From Luteococcus sp038433135 (GTDB taxonomy: Bacteria; Actinomycetota; Actinomycetes; Propionibacteriales; Propionibacteriaceae): DNA of 64,000 nucleotides. Positions 41,182 to 49,437 of the stretch are shown here, one piece after another. Below the pieces are notes generated by a model. The model saw only the letters and a list, made by a program, of their open reading frames with translations. It was not told where the DNA came from and ran no database searches. The DNA is taken from NCBI RefSeq assembly GCF_038433135.1, contig NZ_JBCDMV010000007.1:34431-98430 (forward strand), in the 5' to 3' direction. The first letter of the stretch is position 1. Each line of letters opens with the position of its first letter. Both the position numbers and the translations under genes were made by a program.

Positions 41182-41858
41182 CCGCCAAACCGCTGAGCCA
41201 GATCGTCGCGCCGGACTGGGCCGCTGCCCTGGCACCCGTCGAGCCCCAGGTGCACCAGATGGGTGAGTTCCTGCGATCCGAGATCGCGGCCGGTCGCAAC
41301 TACCTGCCGGCCGGTGATCGGGTGTTGCGCGCCTTCAGCCGTCCGCTGGCCGACGTGCGGGTGCTGATCGTCGGGCAGGATCCCTACCCGACGCCGGGCC
41401 ATCCCGTGGGGCTGAGTTTCAGCGTCGAGCGCGACGTGCGTCCGATTCCGCGCAGCCTGCAGAACATCTACACCGAGCTGCGCGACGACCTGGGCATCGA
41501 GCCGGCCGGGCACGGCGACCTGTCGGCCTGGTTCGAGCAGGGTGTGCTGTTGCTGAACCGGGTGCTGACGGTGCGGCCGGGTGCCGCGGGATCACACCGC
41601 GGCAAGGGTTGGGAACAGGTCACCCAGTGCGCCATCGAGGCCCTGGTGGCCCGCGGCGGCCCGCTGGTGGCCATCCTGTGGGGTCGCGACGCCCAGTCGC
41701 TGACCCCGATGCTGGGCGACATCCCGATCATCGCCAGCCCACACCCTTCGCCGCTGTCGGCTCGCGCGGGCTTCTTCGGCTCCCGACCCTTCAGCCGGGC
41801 CAACCAGTTGCTCACTGAGCAGGGCGCCGAGGCCATCGACTGGCGGCTGGCTCCCTGA
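41178..41858 (+). CDS. ung: Uracil-DNA glycosylase (family 1)
   Basis: Excises uracil from DNA in base-excision repair. It has 226 residues. GQDPYPTPGHPVGLSFS holds the water-activating Asp, the NRVLTVR loop follows, and HPSPLSARAGFFGSRPFS holds the catalytic His and the minor-groove Leu loop. It is translationally coupled to an unrelated MFS gene. Length and motifs are complete. Confidence 0.95.
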   Translation: MTAKPLSQIVAPDWAAALAPVEPQVHQMGEFLRSEIAAGRNYLPAGDRVLRAFSRPLADVRVLIVGQDPYPTPGHPVGLSFSVERDVRPIPRSLQNIYTELRDDLGIEPAGHGDLSAWFEQGVLLLNRVLTVRPGAAGSHRGKGWEQVTQCAIEALVARGGPLVAILWGRDAQSLTPMLGDIPIIASPHPSPLSARAGFFGSRPFSRANQLLTEQGAEAIDWRLAP

Positions 41859-41888
41859 CAACCCCCTTGCCGGGCGTAGGCTGGGCGG

Positions 41889-42695
41889 GTGCCCCACCTC
41901 CCCCAGCGCCATCCCCTTCTCCTGATCGCCTGCCTTGCGTCAGCCGCCCTGAGCGCCTGCGGTGGCCCTGCCGAACAGAGCGCCCCGCCGGCGCACCAGT
42001 CGACCAGCACCGCCGCCACGCCGGCAGCTTCCCCCACGCCGACCGCGACGCCCCGCGCCAGCCGACCGTCGACTACCGAGAAGGTGGACTGCAAGAAGCT
42101 GAAGTGCATCGCGCTCACCTACGACGATGGACCCAGCCCGCTCACCCCGAAGCTGTTGAAGGCCTTCACCGACCGCAAGGCCACCGCCACCCTGTTCATG
42201 CTGGGAAATGCCGCCGAGACCTACCCCAAGACCGTCAAGCAAGCCCATGAGCAGGGTTTTGAGATTGCCAATCACACCTATGACCACCAGGCGATCAGCG
42301 GCCTGAGCGACGCCAAGGTGGCCTGGGAGGTCAGCAAGACCAATACCGCCCTGACCAGGATCACCGGGGTGCAGCCGACACTGATGCGCCCGCCCTATGC
42401 GGCGCGCACCAGCCGGACGGACACGGTGGTGGGCACGCATGGCCTGGCCGTCGTGGTCTGGCACAACTCGCCGGAGGACTGGGTGGCCGGGCACAACACC
42501 GCGTCGGTGATCACCAAGCTGACCGTGCAGCGCGCCAGCCGCAATGCGATCCTGCTGATGCACGACATCCATCCGTGGACCGTGGACGCCGCGGCCCCCA
42601 CCATCGACGCACTGCAGAAACAGGGCTACACCTTGGTGACCGTCAGCCAGTTGCTCGGCAGGACGACCCCCGGCAAGGTCTATCCCGCGGCCTGA
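41889..42695 (+). CDS. NodB-type polysaccharide deacetylase lipoprotein
   Basis: A 268-residue predicted lipoprotein with the lipobox LSAC at residues 21-24, then a Ser/Thr/Ala-rich linker and a NodB domain. ALTYDDGPSPLTP has the catalytic Asp pair, EIANHTYDH the zinc His pair, and MRPPYAA the Arg loop. It probably deacetylates N-acetylated cell-wall glycan on the outer face. The GTG start follows TAGGCT by 6 bases. Its 3' end overlaps the convergent nitrobindin gene by 16 bases. Confidence 0.9.
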   Translation: MPHLPQRHPLLLIACLASAALSACGGPAEQSAPPAHQSTSTAATPAASPTPTATPRASRPSTTEKVDCKKLKCIALTYDDGPSPLTPKLLKAFTDRKATATLFMLGNAAETYPKTVKQAHEQGFEIANHTYDHQAISGLSDAKVAWEVSKTNTALTRITGVQPTLMRPPYAARTSRTDTVVGTHGLAVVVWHNSPEDWVAGHNTASVITKLTVQRASRNAILLMHDIHPWTVDAAAPTIDALQKQGYTLVTVSQLLGRTTPGKVYPAA

Positions 42696-43150
42696 CGTTC
42701 CAGCCGCGAGCTGAGGTGCGGGGTGAGTTCCAGCCCCATCGCGGCCATCGCAAAGCTGGTCACCAGCACATCGCCCTCCAGCCGCAGTTCGCGCTGACTC
42801 GCGGTCACCGGCTTGGCCGACGGAGTGCTGTCCACCCGGCAGTCGATGGTCAGCGCGAAGGGCGCGTCCTGCAGGGTGCCAGAACCGATCTCGGTCTGGC
42901 CAGTGGGCAGCGCCATGGTGAGCTCCACGACGCCCGGCCCGGGGGCGCGCAGGTAGCCCATCTCCACGTGCAGCGGCTTGCCGTCGGGGCTCCAGGTGCG
43001 CTGGTGGTAGACGAGGAAGGGCTTGCCGACCTCGGCAAAGGTGATCTCCTCCAGGTAGTCGAAGTCCTTGATGGTGGGGTACGTGCCGTGCCCCTGCCCC
43101 TTCCAGGTGCCGATCAGCGGGGCGAGTGCATCCAACGGTGAGAAGGTCAT
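42680..43150 (-). CDS. Nitrobindin-like heme-binding protein (FABP family)
   Basis: A 156-residue beta-barrel. LIGTWKGQGHGTYPTI is the DUF1794/nitrobindin signature, and LELTPHLSSRLER near the C-terminus has the His expected to bind heme iron. Bacterial nitrobindins bind ferric heme, scavenge peroxynitrite and may sense nitric oxide. This could relate to the nitrate-respiration genes about 8 kb away, but that is speculation. TAGGCT ends 6 bases before the ATG. Confidence 0.88.
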   Translation of the reverse strand: MTFSPLDALAPLIGTWKGQGHGTYPTIKDFDYLEEITFAEVGKPFLVYHQRTWSPDGKPLHVEMGYLRAPGPGVVELTMALPTGQTEIGSGTLQDAPFALTIDCRVDSTPSAKPVTASQRELRLEGDVLVTSFAMAAMGLELTPHLSSRLERQAAG

Positions 43151-43203
43151 GCCCCGAGCCTAGTTTCGCGATCGCAGGTTGGGACCGAGCTAGCCTGTGG
43201 CTT

Positions 43204-43758
43204 ATGCCTCTCTTCCACCGCATCTTTGGTGACCCGCTCGAGCGTGACTTCCCCGGCTCCCAGACGGCCTATCTGGCGATGGGCTGCTTCTGGGGCGCCG
43301 AGAAGCTCTTCTGGCAGCTCGACGGGGTGCTCTCCACCGCCGCCGGCTACATGGGCGGCAGCGTCGACAATCCCAGCTATGAGCAGACCTGCACCGGCAC
43401 CACAGGTCATGCCGAGACGGTGCGGGTGGTCTTCGACCCCGCCGTCGTCTCCTACGAGGCCCTGCTGACGGTCTTCTTCGAGAACCATGACCCGACGCAG
43501 GGTGACCGGCAGGGCAACGACGTCGGCAGCCAGTACCGCTCCGCGATCTTCACCACCAGCGACGAGCAGAGCGCAGTGGTCGAACGGATGCGCGACGACT
43601 TCCAGGGCAAGCTCACGACGGCCGGGTACGGCCCGATCACCACCACCATCGAGCCCGCGCCGCAGTGGTGGTGGGCCGAGGACTACCACCAGCAGTACCT
43701 GGACCGGGTGCCCAACGGCTACTGCCCGGTGCACGCGACGGGTGTCACCTGCGGCTGA
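43204..43758 (+). CDS. msrA: Peptide methionine sulfoxide reductase MsrA
   Basis: Repairs oxidised Met (S-epimer) in proteins. It has 184 residues. AMGCFWGAEKLFW carries the catalytic Cys, GGSVDNPSYEQTCTGTTGHAE follows, and GYCPVHATGVTCG holds the resolving Cys residues. No ribosome site, but TAGCCT ends 7 bases before the ATG. It is divergent from nitrobindin. Confidence 0.95.
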   Translation: MPLFHRIFGDPLERDFPGSQTAYLAMGCFWGAEKLFWQLDGVLSTAAGYMGGSVDNPSYEQTCTGTTGHAETVRVVFDPAVVSYEALLTVFFENHDPTQGDRQGNDVGSQYRSAIFTTSDEQSAVVERMRDDFQGKLTTAGYGPITTTIEPAPQWWWAEDYHQQYLDRVPNGYCPVHATGVTCG

Positions 43759-43789
43759 GAATGCGGCACCGTCCGACGTCTCCACTCGA

Positions 43790-43802
43790 TACGATCAGAT
43801 CG
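43790..43802 (+). promoter_or_regulatory. Candidate promoter/operator of the fitA-like antitoxin
   Basis: TACGAT (43790-43795), a possible -10, overlaps the small perfect palindrome CGATCAGATCG (43792-43802). An AGGAGG ribosome site lies between it and the ATG. Autoregulation by the antitoxin is expected for this family. Confidence 0.35.
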
Positions 43803-43822
43803 GTTCTCCCCCAGGAGGCGTC

Positions 43823-44062
43823 ATGGCCGCAATCACCGTCCGCAACCTGCCCGACGAGACGCACCGCGCCCTCAAGGCCCGGGCCCGCCGTCACGACCGC
43901 AGCACCGAGGCCGAGATCCGCGCGATCCTGACTGAAGCGGTGCAGTTGGATTCCCCGACGCGCGTGGGGAGCGTGTTGGCGGCCATCGGCGCCGAAGCTG
44001 GCGGAGACCCTCTGAAGATTCCACGAGACCGCACTCCGTACACCCCCCGGGTCTTCTCGTGA
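43823..44062 (+). CDS. FitA-like ribbon-helix-helix antitoxin
   Basis: A 79-residue protein. The N-terminal RHH DNA-binding fold is ITVRNLPDETHRALKARARRHDRSTEAEIRAILTEAV, and a C-terminal tail would wrap a PIN-domain toxin. The AGGAGG site is strong. Its stop overlaps the GTG of the following PIN gene by the TGA/GTG arrangement, the normal type II toxin-antitoxin layout. Because the partner is broken, this antitoxin appears orphaned. Confidence 0.85.
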   Translation: MAAITVRNLPDETHRALKARARRHDRSTEAEIRAILTEAVQLDSPTRVGSVLAAIGAEAGGDPLKIPRDRTPYTPRVFS

Positions 44063-44223
44063 TCATCCTGGACACCAACGTCCTGTCGGAACCCCTCCAG
44101 GCTCGCCCGGACCAACGGGTTCTCGACTGGCTCGACCGGCAGAGCGTGGGAACCCTGTTCACCACCAGACGACATGGAACGGCCTCCTTGCTGCCTTGTC
44201 CGCCCAGGCGTCGGCGGAGCTGA
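44059..44223 (+). pseudogene. Remnant of PIN-domain (FitB/VapC) toxin
   Basis: The GTG at 44059 overlaps the antitoxin stop. The first 38 codons read like a PIN toxin: MIILDTNVLSEPLQARPDQRVLDWLDRQ, then GTLFTT (written in two parts: residues 1-20 and 21-38). The conserved first Asp (LDTNVLSE) is kept. After residue 38 the usual segment with the second acidic residue (ISLAEL-like) is missing; a short stretch HGTASLLP then RRRR resembles the sequence that should follow it, and a TGA ends the frame at 54 codons. Functional PIN toxins are about 130-140 residues. Interpreted as internal deletion plus truncation. Confidence 0.75.
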
Positions 44224-44243
44224 GGCCCCCTTCGACCGTGGGT

Positions 44244-44816
44244 TCACCGGATGTCATGCCCGCCACTCCACAGCTGGCGCCCTGGACGCAGCCGAGCACG
44301 TCGTGCCCAGATCGCCATCCACAGGGCAAGCAGTCCCCCGAGGATCATCTCCACCGTGAAAGCGCCGGACCGCGGTTGGTAGCCGATCTTCCATGCCCAG
44401 GCCCACCGCTCGCTGAACGCAAGCACGAGGATCAGCAGCGGCACGGCAAGGTTCGGCCTGCAGCGCCACCAACCACCGATGGCGCCCATCACCGGGCCAC
44501 TCAATGCGCCGAGGGCGAAGTACTTCACCCCGAACTGCCGCACGTAAAACATCATTCCGACCGGATCCCAGGCGTAACTGCTACCCGCGACTGGCAGGTA
44601 GTAGGCGGCCAGGCCGGCCCAGGTCATGGCGAGTCCCCAGACGGCCCCCTTGGCTGGGCTCCGCAGCCGCCAGCCGAACCACAAGGGGATCAACAACCAG
44701 GTCAACGAAACATTGGAAGCCCAGAAGGCTTCGGTGAAGTCCGTGGTGAGCAGCCAGCCGAAGCCGGCAGCGACGGCCAAAGTGACCACAATGTCGATGA
44801 TGAACAGTCGAGGCAT
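44244..44816 (-). CDS. Polytopic membrane protein of unknown function
   Basis: A 190-residue protein with about six membrane helices, including LFIIDIVVTLAVAAGFGWLL, WLLIPLWFGWRL and LAVPLLILVLAFSERW. There are many Trp residues and no catalytic motif. A DUF6518-like identity is possible but not certain. ATG 44816 follows CAGGCT, a weak -10 7 bases away. It abuts the broken PIN toxin on the opposite strand, so its insertion or a nearby deletion may have truncated the toxin. Confidence 0.6.
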   Translation of the reverse strand: MPRLFIIDIVVTLAVAAGFGWLLTTDFTEAFWASNVSLTWLLIPLWFGWRLRSPAKGAVWGLAMTWAGLAAYYLPVAGSSYAWDPVGMMFYVRQFGVKYFALGALSGPVMGAIGGWWRCRPNLAVPLLILVLAFSERWAWAWKIGYQPRSGAFTVEMILGGLLALWMAIWARRARLRPGRQLWSGGHDIR

Positions 44817-44940
44817 GGGGCACAGCCTGTCAGCGAGACGAGGTGACGCCATCCCACCGCAGGCCGAATGTCCTCCAACCCCGGTCCTTGGGGGCGAGCG
44901 CCAAACACCACGGCATTCGTCAGCACGGCCAGGACGACGC

Positions 44941-46281
44941 CTAGACCCCCACCCGCGCCATTAGCAGCCGGCGGTGTGCCCGCCACGCAAGGAGCAGCGG
45001 GAACAGCGCCAGCACCCAGGCGGCCGGCGCGGCCAGGATCACGCCCAGGAAGCCGATGTGCTGCACCAACAGCAGGCCGACGACGCCGCGGGCGACCAGC
45101 TCCAGCACGCCCGCCGCAGTCGGGGCGACGGTGGACCCCAACCCCTGGATGCTGTGCCGCAGCACGAACAGCACCGACAAGATGGCGTACAGCGCCGAGT
45201 TCACCACCAGGTAATGATGCGCCATCCCCACCACCTCGGGCTGGCCGGGGCCGACGAAGAGCTCCACCAGGTGGGTGCCGAACAGGAAGATCAGCAGGCC
45301 CAGCAGCAGCGACATGCCGATGGACAACTGCAGGGCACTGCGCACCCCGTCGAGGATCCGGCGCCACTGCCCCGCGCCGGCATTCTGGGCGACGAAGGTG
45401 GCCATCGCCACCCCGACGCTGGCCAGGGGGATCACGGCCATCTGGTCCACCCGCATCGACGTGGTGAAGGCCGCGACGGCGGTGGCGCCGAGCTGGTTGA
45501 TGCCGAACTGCAGCATCGCCGCGCCGATCGCGATGATCGACATCTGGAAGCCCAGGGTGAAGCCCAGCCGTGCCGATTCGCGCAGCTGGGGCAGGTCCAG
45601 GGCGAAGTCGGATCGCTTGAGGTGCAGCTCGGGCATCCGTCGCCAGACCAGCAGCAGGCAGAGCAGCGCGGACACCAGCTGAGCCAGCACCGTCGCCAGC
45701 GCCGCGCCCCCGACGCCCATCCCGAGGCCGCCGATGAAGGTGACCACCAGCACCACGTTCAGCACGCTCGCCAGGATCAGGAAGAGCAGCGGCGTGGTGC
45801 TGTCGCCCAGGGCGCGAATCACCGACGAGAGGTAGTTGAAGGCGGTGGTGGCAACCGCACCGGCGGAGAAGACCCGCAGGAAGGTGGTCGACATGGGCAA
45901 CAGTTCCGCCGGCGTCCCGAGCAGTCGCAGCAGGTGGGGCGCACCCACCGTCCCCACCAGGGTGATCACCACCGCAACCGCCGCGCTGATCAGGGCCCCC
46001 ATCGCGACGGCTCGGCGCATCCGGTGCAGTTCACCGGCGCCGAAGAATCGCGAGACGGGGATGGCCAGACCCGCGGAGCAGCCCATCGCAAAACCGACCA
46101 GCAGGAATTGCAGGCTGCCGGAGGCGCCCACCGCGGCCAGCGCCTGCACCCCGATCATCCGTCCGACGACGATGGTGTCGACCACGGCATAGGCCTGCTG
46201 GAAGAGGTTGCCCACCAGCAGCGGCAGGGTGAACAGCACGATGAGATTCAGGGGCGAGCCGGTGGTGAGGTTCTTGGCCAT
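44941..46281 (-). CDS. MATE family efflux transporter
   Basis: A 446-residue, 12-helix protein with two homologous halves. LTTGSPLNLIVLFTLPLLVGNLFQQAYAVVDTIVVGRMIG at the N-terminus (read as successive blocks) contains the family PLxxGNxxQ pattern, and VPSRFFGAGE-type loops follow. DinF/NorM-like transporters export cationic drugs or peptides with sodium or proton. The start has no clear ribosome site. A 36-bp inverted repeat lies about 80 bases upstream. Confidence 0.9.
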   Translation of the reverse strand: MAKNLTTGSPLNLIVLFTLPLLVGNLFQQAYAVVDTIVVGRMIGVQALAAVGASGSLQFLLVGFAMGCSAGLAIPVSRFFGAGELHRMRRAVAMGALISAAVAVVITLVGTVGAPHLLRLLGTPAELLPMSTTFLRVFSAGAVATTAFNYLSSVIRALGDSTTPLLFLILASVLNVVLVVTFIGGLGMGVGGAALATVLAQLVSALLCLLLVWRRMPELHLKRSDFALDLPQLRESARLGFTLGFQMSIIAIGAAMLQFGINQLGATAVAAFTTSMRVDQMAVIPLASVGVAMATFVAQNAGAGQWRRILDGVRSALQLSIGMSLLLGLLIFLFGTHLVELFVGPGQPEVVGMAHHYLVVNSALYAILSVLFVLRHSIQGLGSTVAPTAAGVLELVARGVVGLLLVQHIGFLGVILAAPAAWVLALFPLLLAWRAHRRLLMARVGV

Positions 46282-46362
46282 CTGGGATCTTCCGGGCAGA
46301 GGTGCGGGGCTGTCGCGGGCGACGGGCCGACCGTTCCACCAGCGCAGAAGATTCTATTCCCT

Positions 46363-46398
46363 CCTGACCGAACGGAAAGCACCCGCCGGTCGGTCAGG
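46363..46398. promoter_or_regulatory. Imperfect 13-bp inverted repeat between MATE and hipB
   Basis: CCTGACCGAACGG (46363-46375) and CCGGTCGGTCAGG (46386-46398) match at 12 of 13 positions around 10 bases. It could be an operator for the MATE gene (82 bases upstream of its start) or a structured leader. The rest of the 260-base intergenic region shows no gene. Confidence 0.45.
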
Positions 46399-46540
46399 GC
46401 TGGGCCTCGGGCCGCTCCAGCACGGAGAAGCCGACGGGGGAAACGCGCGTTGCGGGCCATGCCGGGGGCCGTGTCACCATACCTGCGCATCTGCTAAAGT
46501 AACGGTACGATCACATCAACAGATGGAACGGATCGGTGAC

Positions 46541-46801
46541 ATGTCGATCGGCAGCTACCTCGAACTCGGACGGGAAATCCACCGCCAGCGGCTGGATCGC
46601 GGCCTCACCCAGGAAGAGCTTGCCCACGTGGCCGGGGTTTCCCGCCGCTGGCTGGGTCTGCTGGAGTCTGGACACCCCGGAGCCCAGCTGGACAAGGTCT
46701 TCGCCCTGCTGCTCGCGCTTGAGCTGAAGGTCGATCTGATCGACGCTCCCCCCCGGGACAATGCGGCGCTGCTGGCCATCGTCGACAACCAGGAGTGGTG
46801 A
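46541..46801 (+). CDS. hipB: HipB-like HTH antitoxin
   Basis: An 86-residue Cro/C1-type HTH protein. IGSYLELGREIHRQRLDRGLTQEELAHVAGVSRRWLGLLE spans helices 1-4 (residues 2-41), and VFALLLALELKVDLID is the C-terminal dimer strand seen in HipB. It binds its operator with HipA and neutralises the kinase. ATG 46541 is favoured by GATCGGTGAC; ATG 46523 is also in frame. A TAAAGT -10-like box lies at about 46493-46498. Confidence 0.88.
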   Translation: MSIGSYLELGREIHRQRLDRGLTQEELAHVAGVSRRWLGLLESGHPGAQLDKVFALLLALELKVDLIDAPPRDNAALLAIVDNQEW

Positions 46802-46804
46802 GCC

Positions 46805-48175
46805 ATGGTCCGGGATCTCGCCGTCTTCCTGCATGGCCGTCGCGTCGGGACCATCAGCCAGGGCAATGGCCTGACCTTCCATTACAGCACCGACTATCTG
46901 GCGTCGGACTCCCCCACCCCGTTGAGTCTGTCCATGCCACTGGGCGACAAACCGCTTCGCAATCGCATCACCCGGGCCTGGATCGCCGGCCTGCTGCCCG
47001 CGGACCGCACTGTCCGGCTGCGGATCGCCGAGCGCGGTGGGGTCAATCCCCGTAATCCGGTTGACCTCTTGTCCGTGGTCGGCCTGGACTGCCCCGGGGC
47101 GGTGCAGACCTGTTGGGCGGACCGCACCGGTGAGGTTGACGAGCGCAACGCCGCGCTCCGGACGGTCGACGAGGAGTGGATCGGCCAGCGGATCGCTCGC
47201 TTCTCCCGCGACGAGGCCTCCTGGCAGATTGCCGACGAGCGATGGAGCATCGGCGGCGGTCAGTCGAAGTTCACCCTGACCCGCACGGCCACGGGCTGGG
47301 CTGATCCCGTCGGGTCGGCGCCCTCCACCCACATCATCAAGCCGGGCGTGTCGGGAGTACGACACCAGGCCCTCAACGAGCACCTGTGCCTGGGCATCCT
47401 GCACCGGGCCGGCATTCGAACGGCTTCCTCCCAATACCTCGACTTCGACGGAAAATGGGCCATCGTGGAACGCCGCTTCGACCGACTGGGGCTGGGCGAG
47501 CAGACCACCCGGTTGCACTCCGAGGATCTGTGCCAGGCCTTGGGAAACCTCTACCCCTATGAACGCGACGGCGGCCCGCACGCCAAGGACATCTGCACCC
47601 TGCTGCTCTCCGCGGCCGGGGTGCAGTCACGTGACAGATTCGTCGATGCCCTGATCGGCAGCTACTTGATCGGCTCTCCGGACGGGCATGCCCGCAACTA
47701 CTCGGTACTGCTGTCGGGCAGCGATGTGGCGCTGGCGCCGCTCTACGATGTCGCGAGCTCGCTGCCCTATGACGTCTCCGACGAGGGCATCATGCACCAG
47801 CGCACGGTGGCGATGTCGATTGGGAGGCAACGACAGTTCGGGATGATCCGGGAAACCGAGTGGCGCAGGTTCTTCGAGTCCGTCTCCCTGGACCCAGACC
47901 GGGGACTCGGCCGGGTACGCCAGCTGGCACAGGCTCTTCCGGAGGCGGCCGTGGCGGTCTTTGCCGAGGCGCAGGACCTGCCTGGCACACCGCAGCTGGC
48001 CGCCCGGATGCTGCCGTCCATTCAGAGGCTCTGCCAGGGCGTCACCGAAACGCCGGGGCGACGGCCCCAACCCGTGCCGCTCTCCGGTCGGAGCAGCAGC
48101 GGGGGGCGGGTCTGGATACCGCCGCATGATCGCGGCGGCCGCCCGGTCAGGGGCCATTGGCGCAAGCTGACCTGA
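46805..48175 (+). CDS. hipA: HipA family serine/threonine kinase toxin
   Basis: A 456-residue protein, 3 bases after hipB. The N-terminal HipA-N1 subdomain reads AVFLHGRRVGTISQGNGLTF, the ATP loop is WSIGGGQSKFTLTR, and the catalytic part is GSPDGHARNYSVLL, where the Asp is the base, with LAPLYDVASSLPYD as the metal Asp. E. coli HipA phosphorylates GltX and induces persistence. A C-terminal tail of about 45 residues beyond the kinase fold is rich in Arg, Gly, Ser and Pro and is not part of the usual family core. Target unknown. Confidence 0.9.
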   Translation: MVRDLAVFLHGRRVGTISQGNGLTFHYSTDYLASDSPTPLSLSMPLGDKPLRNRITRAWIAGLLPADRTVRLRIAERGGVNPRNPVDLLSVVGLDCPGAVQTCWADRTGEVDERNAALRTVDEEWIGQRIARFSRDEASWQIADERWSIGGGQSKFTLTRTATGWADPVGSAPSTHIIKPGVSGVRHQALNEHLCLGILHRAGIRTASSQYLDFDGKWAIVERRFDRLGLGEQTTRLHSEDLCQALGNLYPYERDGGPHAKDICTLLLSAAGVQSRDRFVDALIGSYLIGSPDGHARNYSVLLSGSDVALAPLYDVASSLPYDVSDEGIMHQRTVAMSIGRQRQFGMIRETEWRRFFESVSLDPDRGLGRVRQLAQALPEAAVAVFAEAQDLPGTPQLAARMLPSIQRLCQGVTETPGRRPQPVPLSGRSSSGGRVWIPPHDRGGRPVRGHWRKLT

Positions 48176-48193
48176 CCGGGAAGCCGGTCCGGC

Positions 48194-49396
48194 TCAGACG
48201 GGCTGAACCGCCGCCTTCTGCTTGCGGGCACCATTGCCCGACAGGGTGTCGACGACGTGTGCGATGGCGGCGTCACCGGTCACATTCGTCGCGGTGCCGA
48301 AGGAGTCGATCGCAATGTAGGTGGCGATCATCAGGCCCACCTGCGCCTCGTTGAAGCCCAGCTGGCTGGTCAACAGCGCGGTGGCGGTCATGATCGCGCC
48401 GCCGGGCACGCCCGGGGCGGCCACCATCATGATGCCCAGCAACATCACGAAACCGATGATCACGGTGGTCTTGATCGGCATCCCGTAGAGGATCATCACG
48501 GCCAGGCTGAAGCAGGTGATCTTGATGGTGGAACCGGCCAGGTGGATCGTCGCGCACAGCGGGATCACGAAGGAGGCGACGGGTTCCGAGACGCCGGACT
48601 GGATCGTCTGGCGCAACGTCACCGGGATGGTGGCGGCCGACGATGAGGTGCCCAACGCCGTGGCATAGGCGGGCAACAGGGTCTTGAGCATCTTGAGCGG
48701 ATTGCGCCCGGCGATCGCGCCGGCCACCGAGTACTGAATCAGCAGCAGGATCACGGTCAGGGCAAAGACCATCAGGATCACACCCAAGAAGGTGGTGATC
48801 ACCCGGTAGACCTCACCGGCGGCGGTCATGTTCAGGAAGATGCCGAAGATGTAGATCGGCAGCAGCGGGATGATGGTCTTGACGATCACCAGCTCGATGA
48901 TCTGGCGGAATTCCACCAGCCCGCGGTGGATCACGTCGCCCTTGATCACGGTGAGGGCGACGCCCACCAGGAAGGCGAGGATCAGGGCCGTCATCACCTG
49001 CAACGCCGGGGGCATCTCCACCTTGAAGAAGGGCGCCAGCAGGGAGTCCTCCGGATTGGTCACGTTGACCACGGTCTTGCCCTTGAGCAGCCTGGGCAGC
49101 ACAGCCATCGAGACGGCATAGCCCATGAAACCAGCAAAGAGCGTTGACCCGTAGGCGATCGCGGTGGTGATCGCCAACCATTTGCCGGCGCCGGCGCCGA
49201 GCTCGCTGATGGCCGGTGCGATCAGCCCCAGGATGATCAGCGGGATCACGAAGCCCAGATAGTTGCCGAACAGCCCGTTGAAGGTGACAAAAACCCGTAC
49301 GAGGAAGGTGGGGAAGAACAGTCCACAGACGATGCCGAGGACGATGGCGATCAGAATCTTGGGAAGCAGCCCAAGGCGCTTGCGTGGTGCATCCAT
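48194..49396 (-). CDS. Dicarboxylate/amino-acid:cation symporter (DAACS/SLC1)
   Basis: A 400-residue transporter with eight helices and two re-entrant hairpins. ALGTSSSAATIPVTL is hairpin 1, GFVMLLGIMMVAAPGVPGGA hairpin 2, and SFGTATNVTGDAAIAHVVD the substrate-binding last helix with its Asn-x-x-Gly-Asp pattern. It takes up acidic or neutral amino acids (SstT or glutamate type) with sodium; the Asn/Thr pattern leans to Ser/Thr, but this is not certain. TACGCT lies 7 bases before the ATG, so it is probably leaderless. Confidence 0.9.
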   Translation of the reverse strand: MDAPRKRLGLLPKILIAIVLGIVCGLFFPTFLVRVFVTFNGLFGNYLGFVIPLIILGLIAPAISELGAGAGKWLAITTAIAYGSTLFAGFMGYAVSMAVLPRLLKGKTVVNVTNPEDSLLAPFFKVEMPPALQVMTALILAFLVGVALTVIKGDVIHRGLVEFRQIIELVIVKTIIPLLPIYIFGIFLNMTAAGEVYRVITTFLGVILMVFALTVILLLIQYSVAGAIAGRNPLKMLKTLLPAYATALGTSSSAATIPVTLRQTIQSGVSEPVASFVIPLCATIHLAGSTIKITCFSLAVMILYGMPIKTTVIIGFVMLLGIMMVAAPGVPGGAIMTATALLTSQLGFNEAQVGLMIATYIAIDSFGTATNVTGDAAIAHVVDTLSGNGARKQKAAVQPV

Positions 49397-49437
49397 GAAG
49401 GGCAGCGTAGGGCCAGCGGTGTCAGGGCGAAAGGGAA

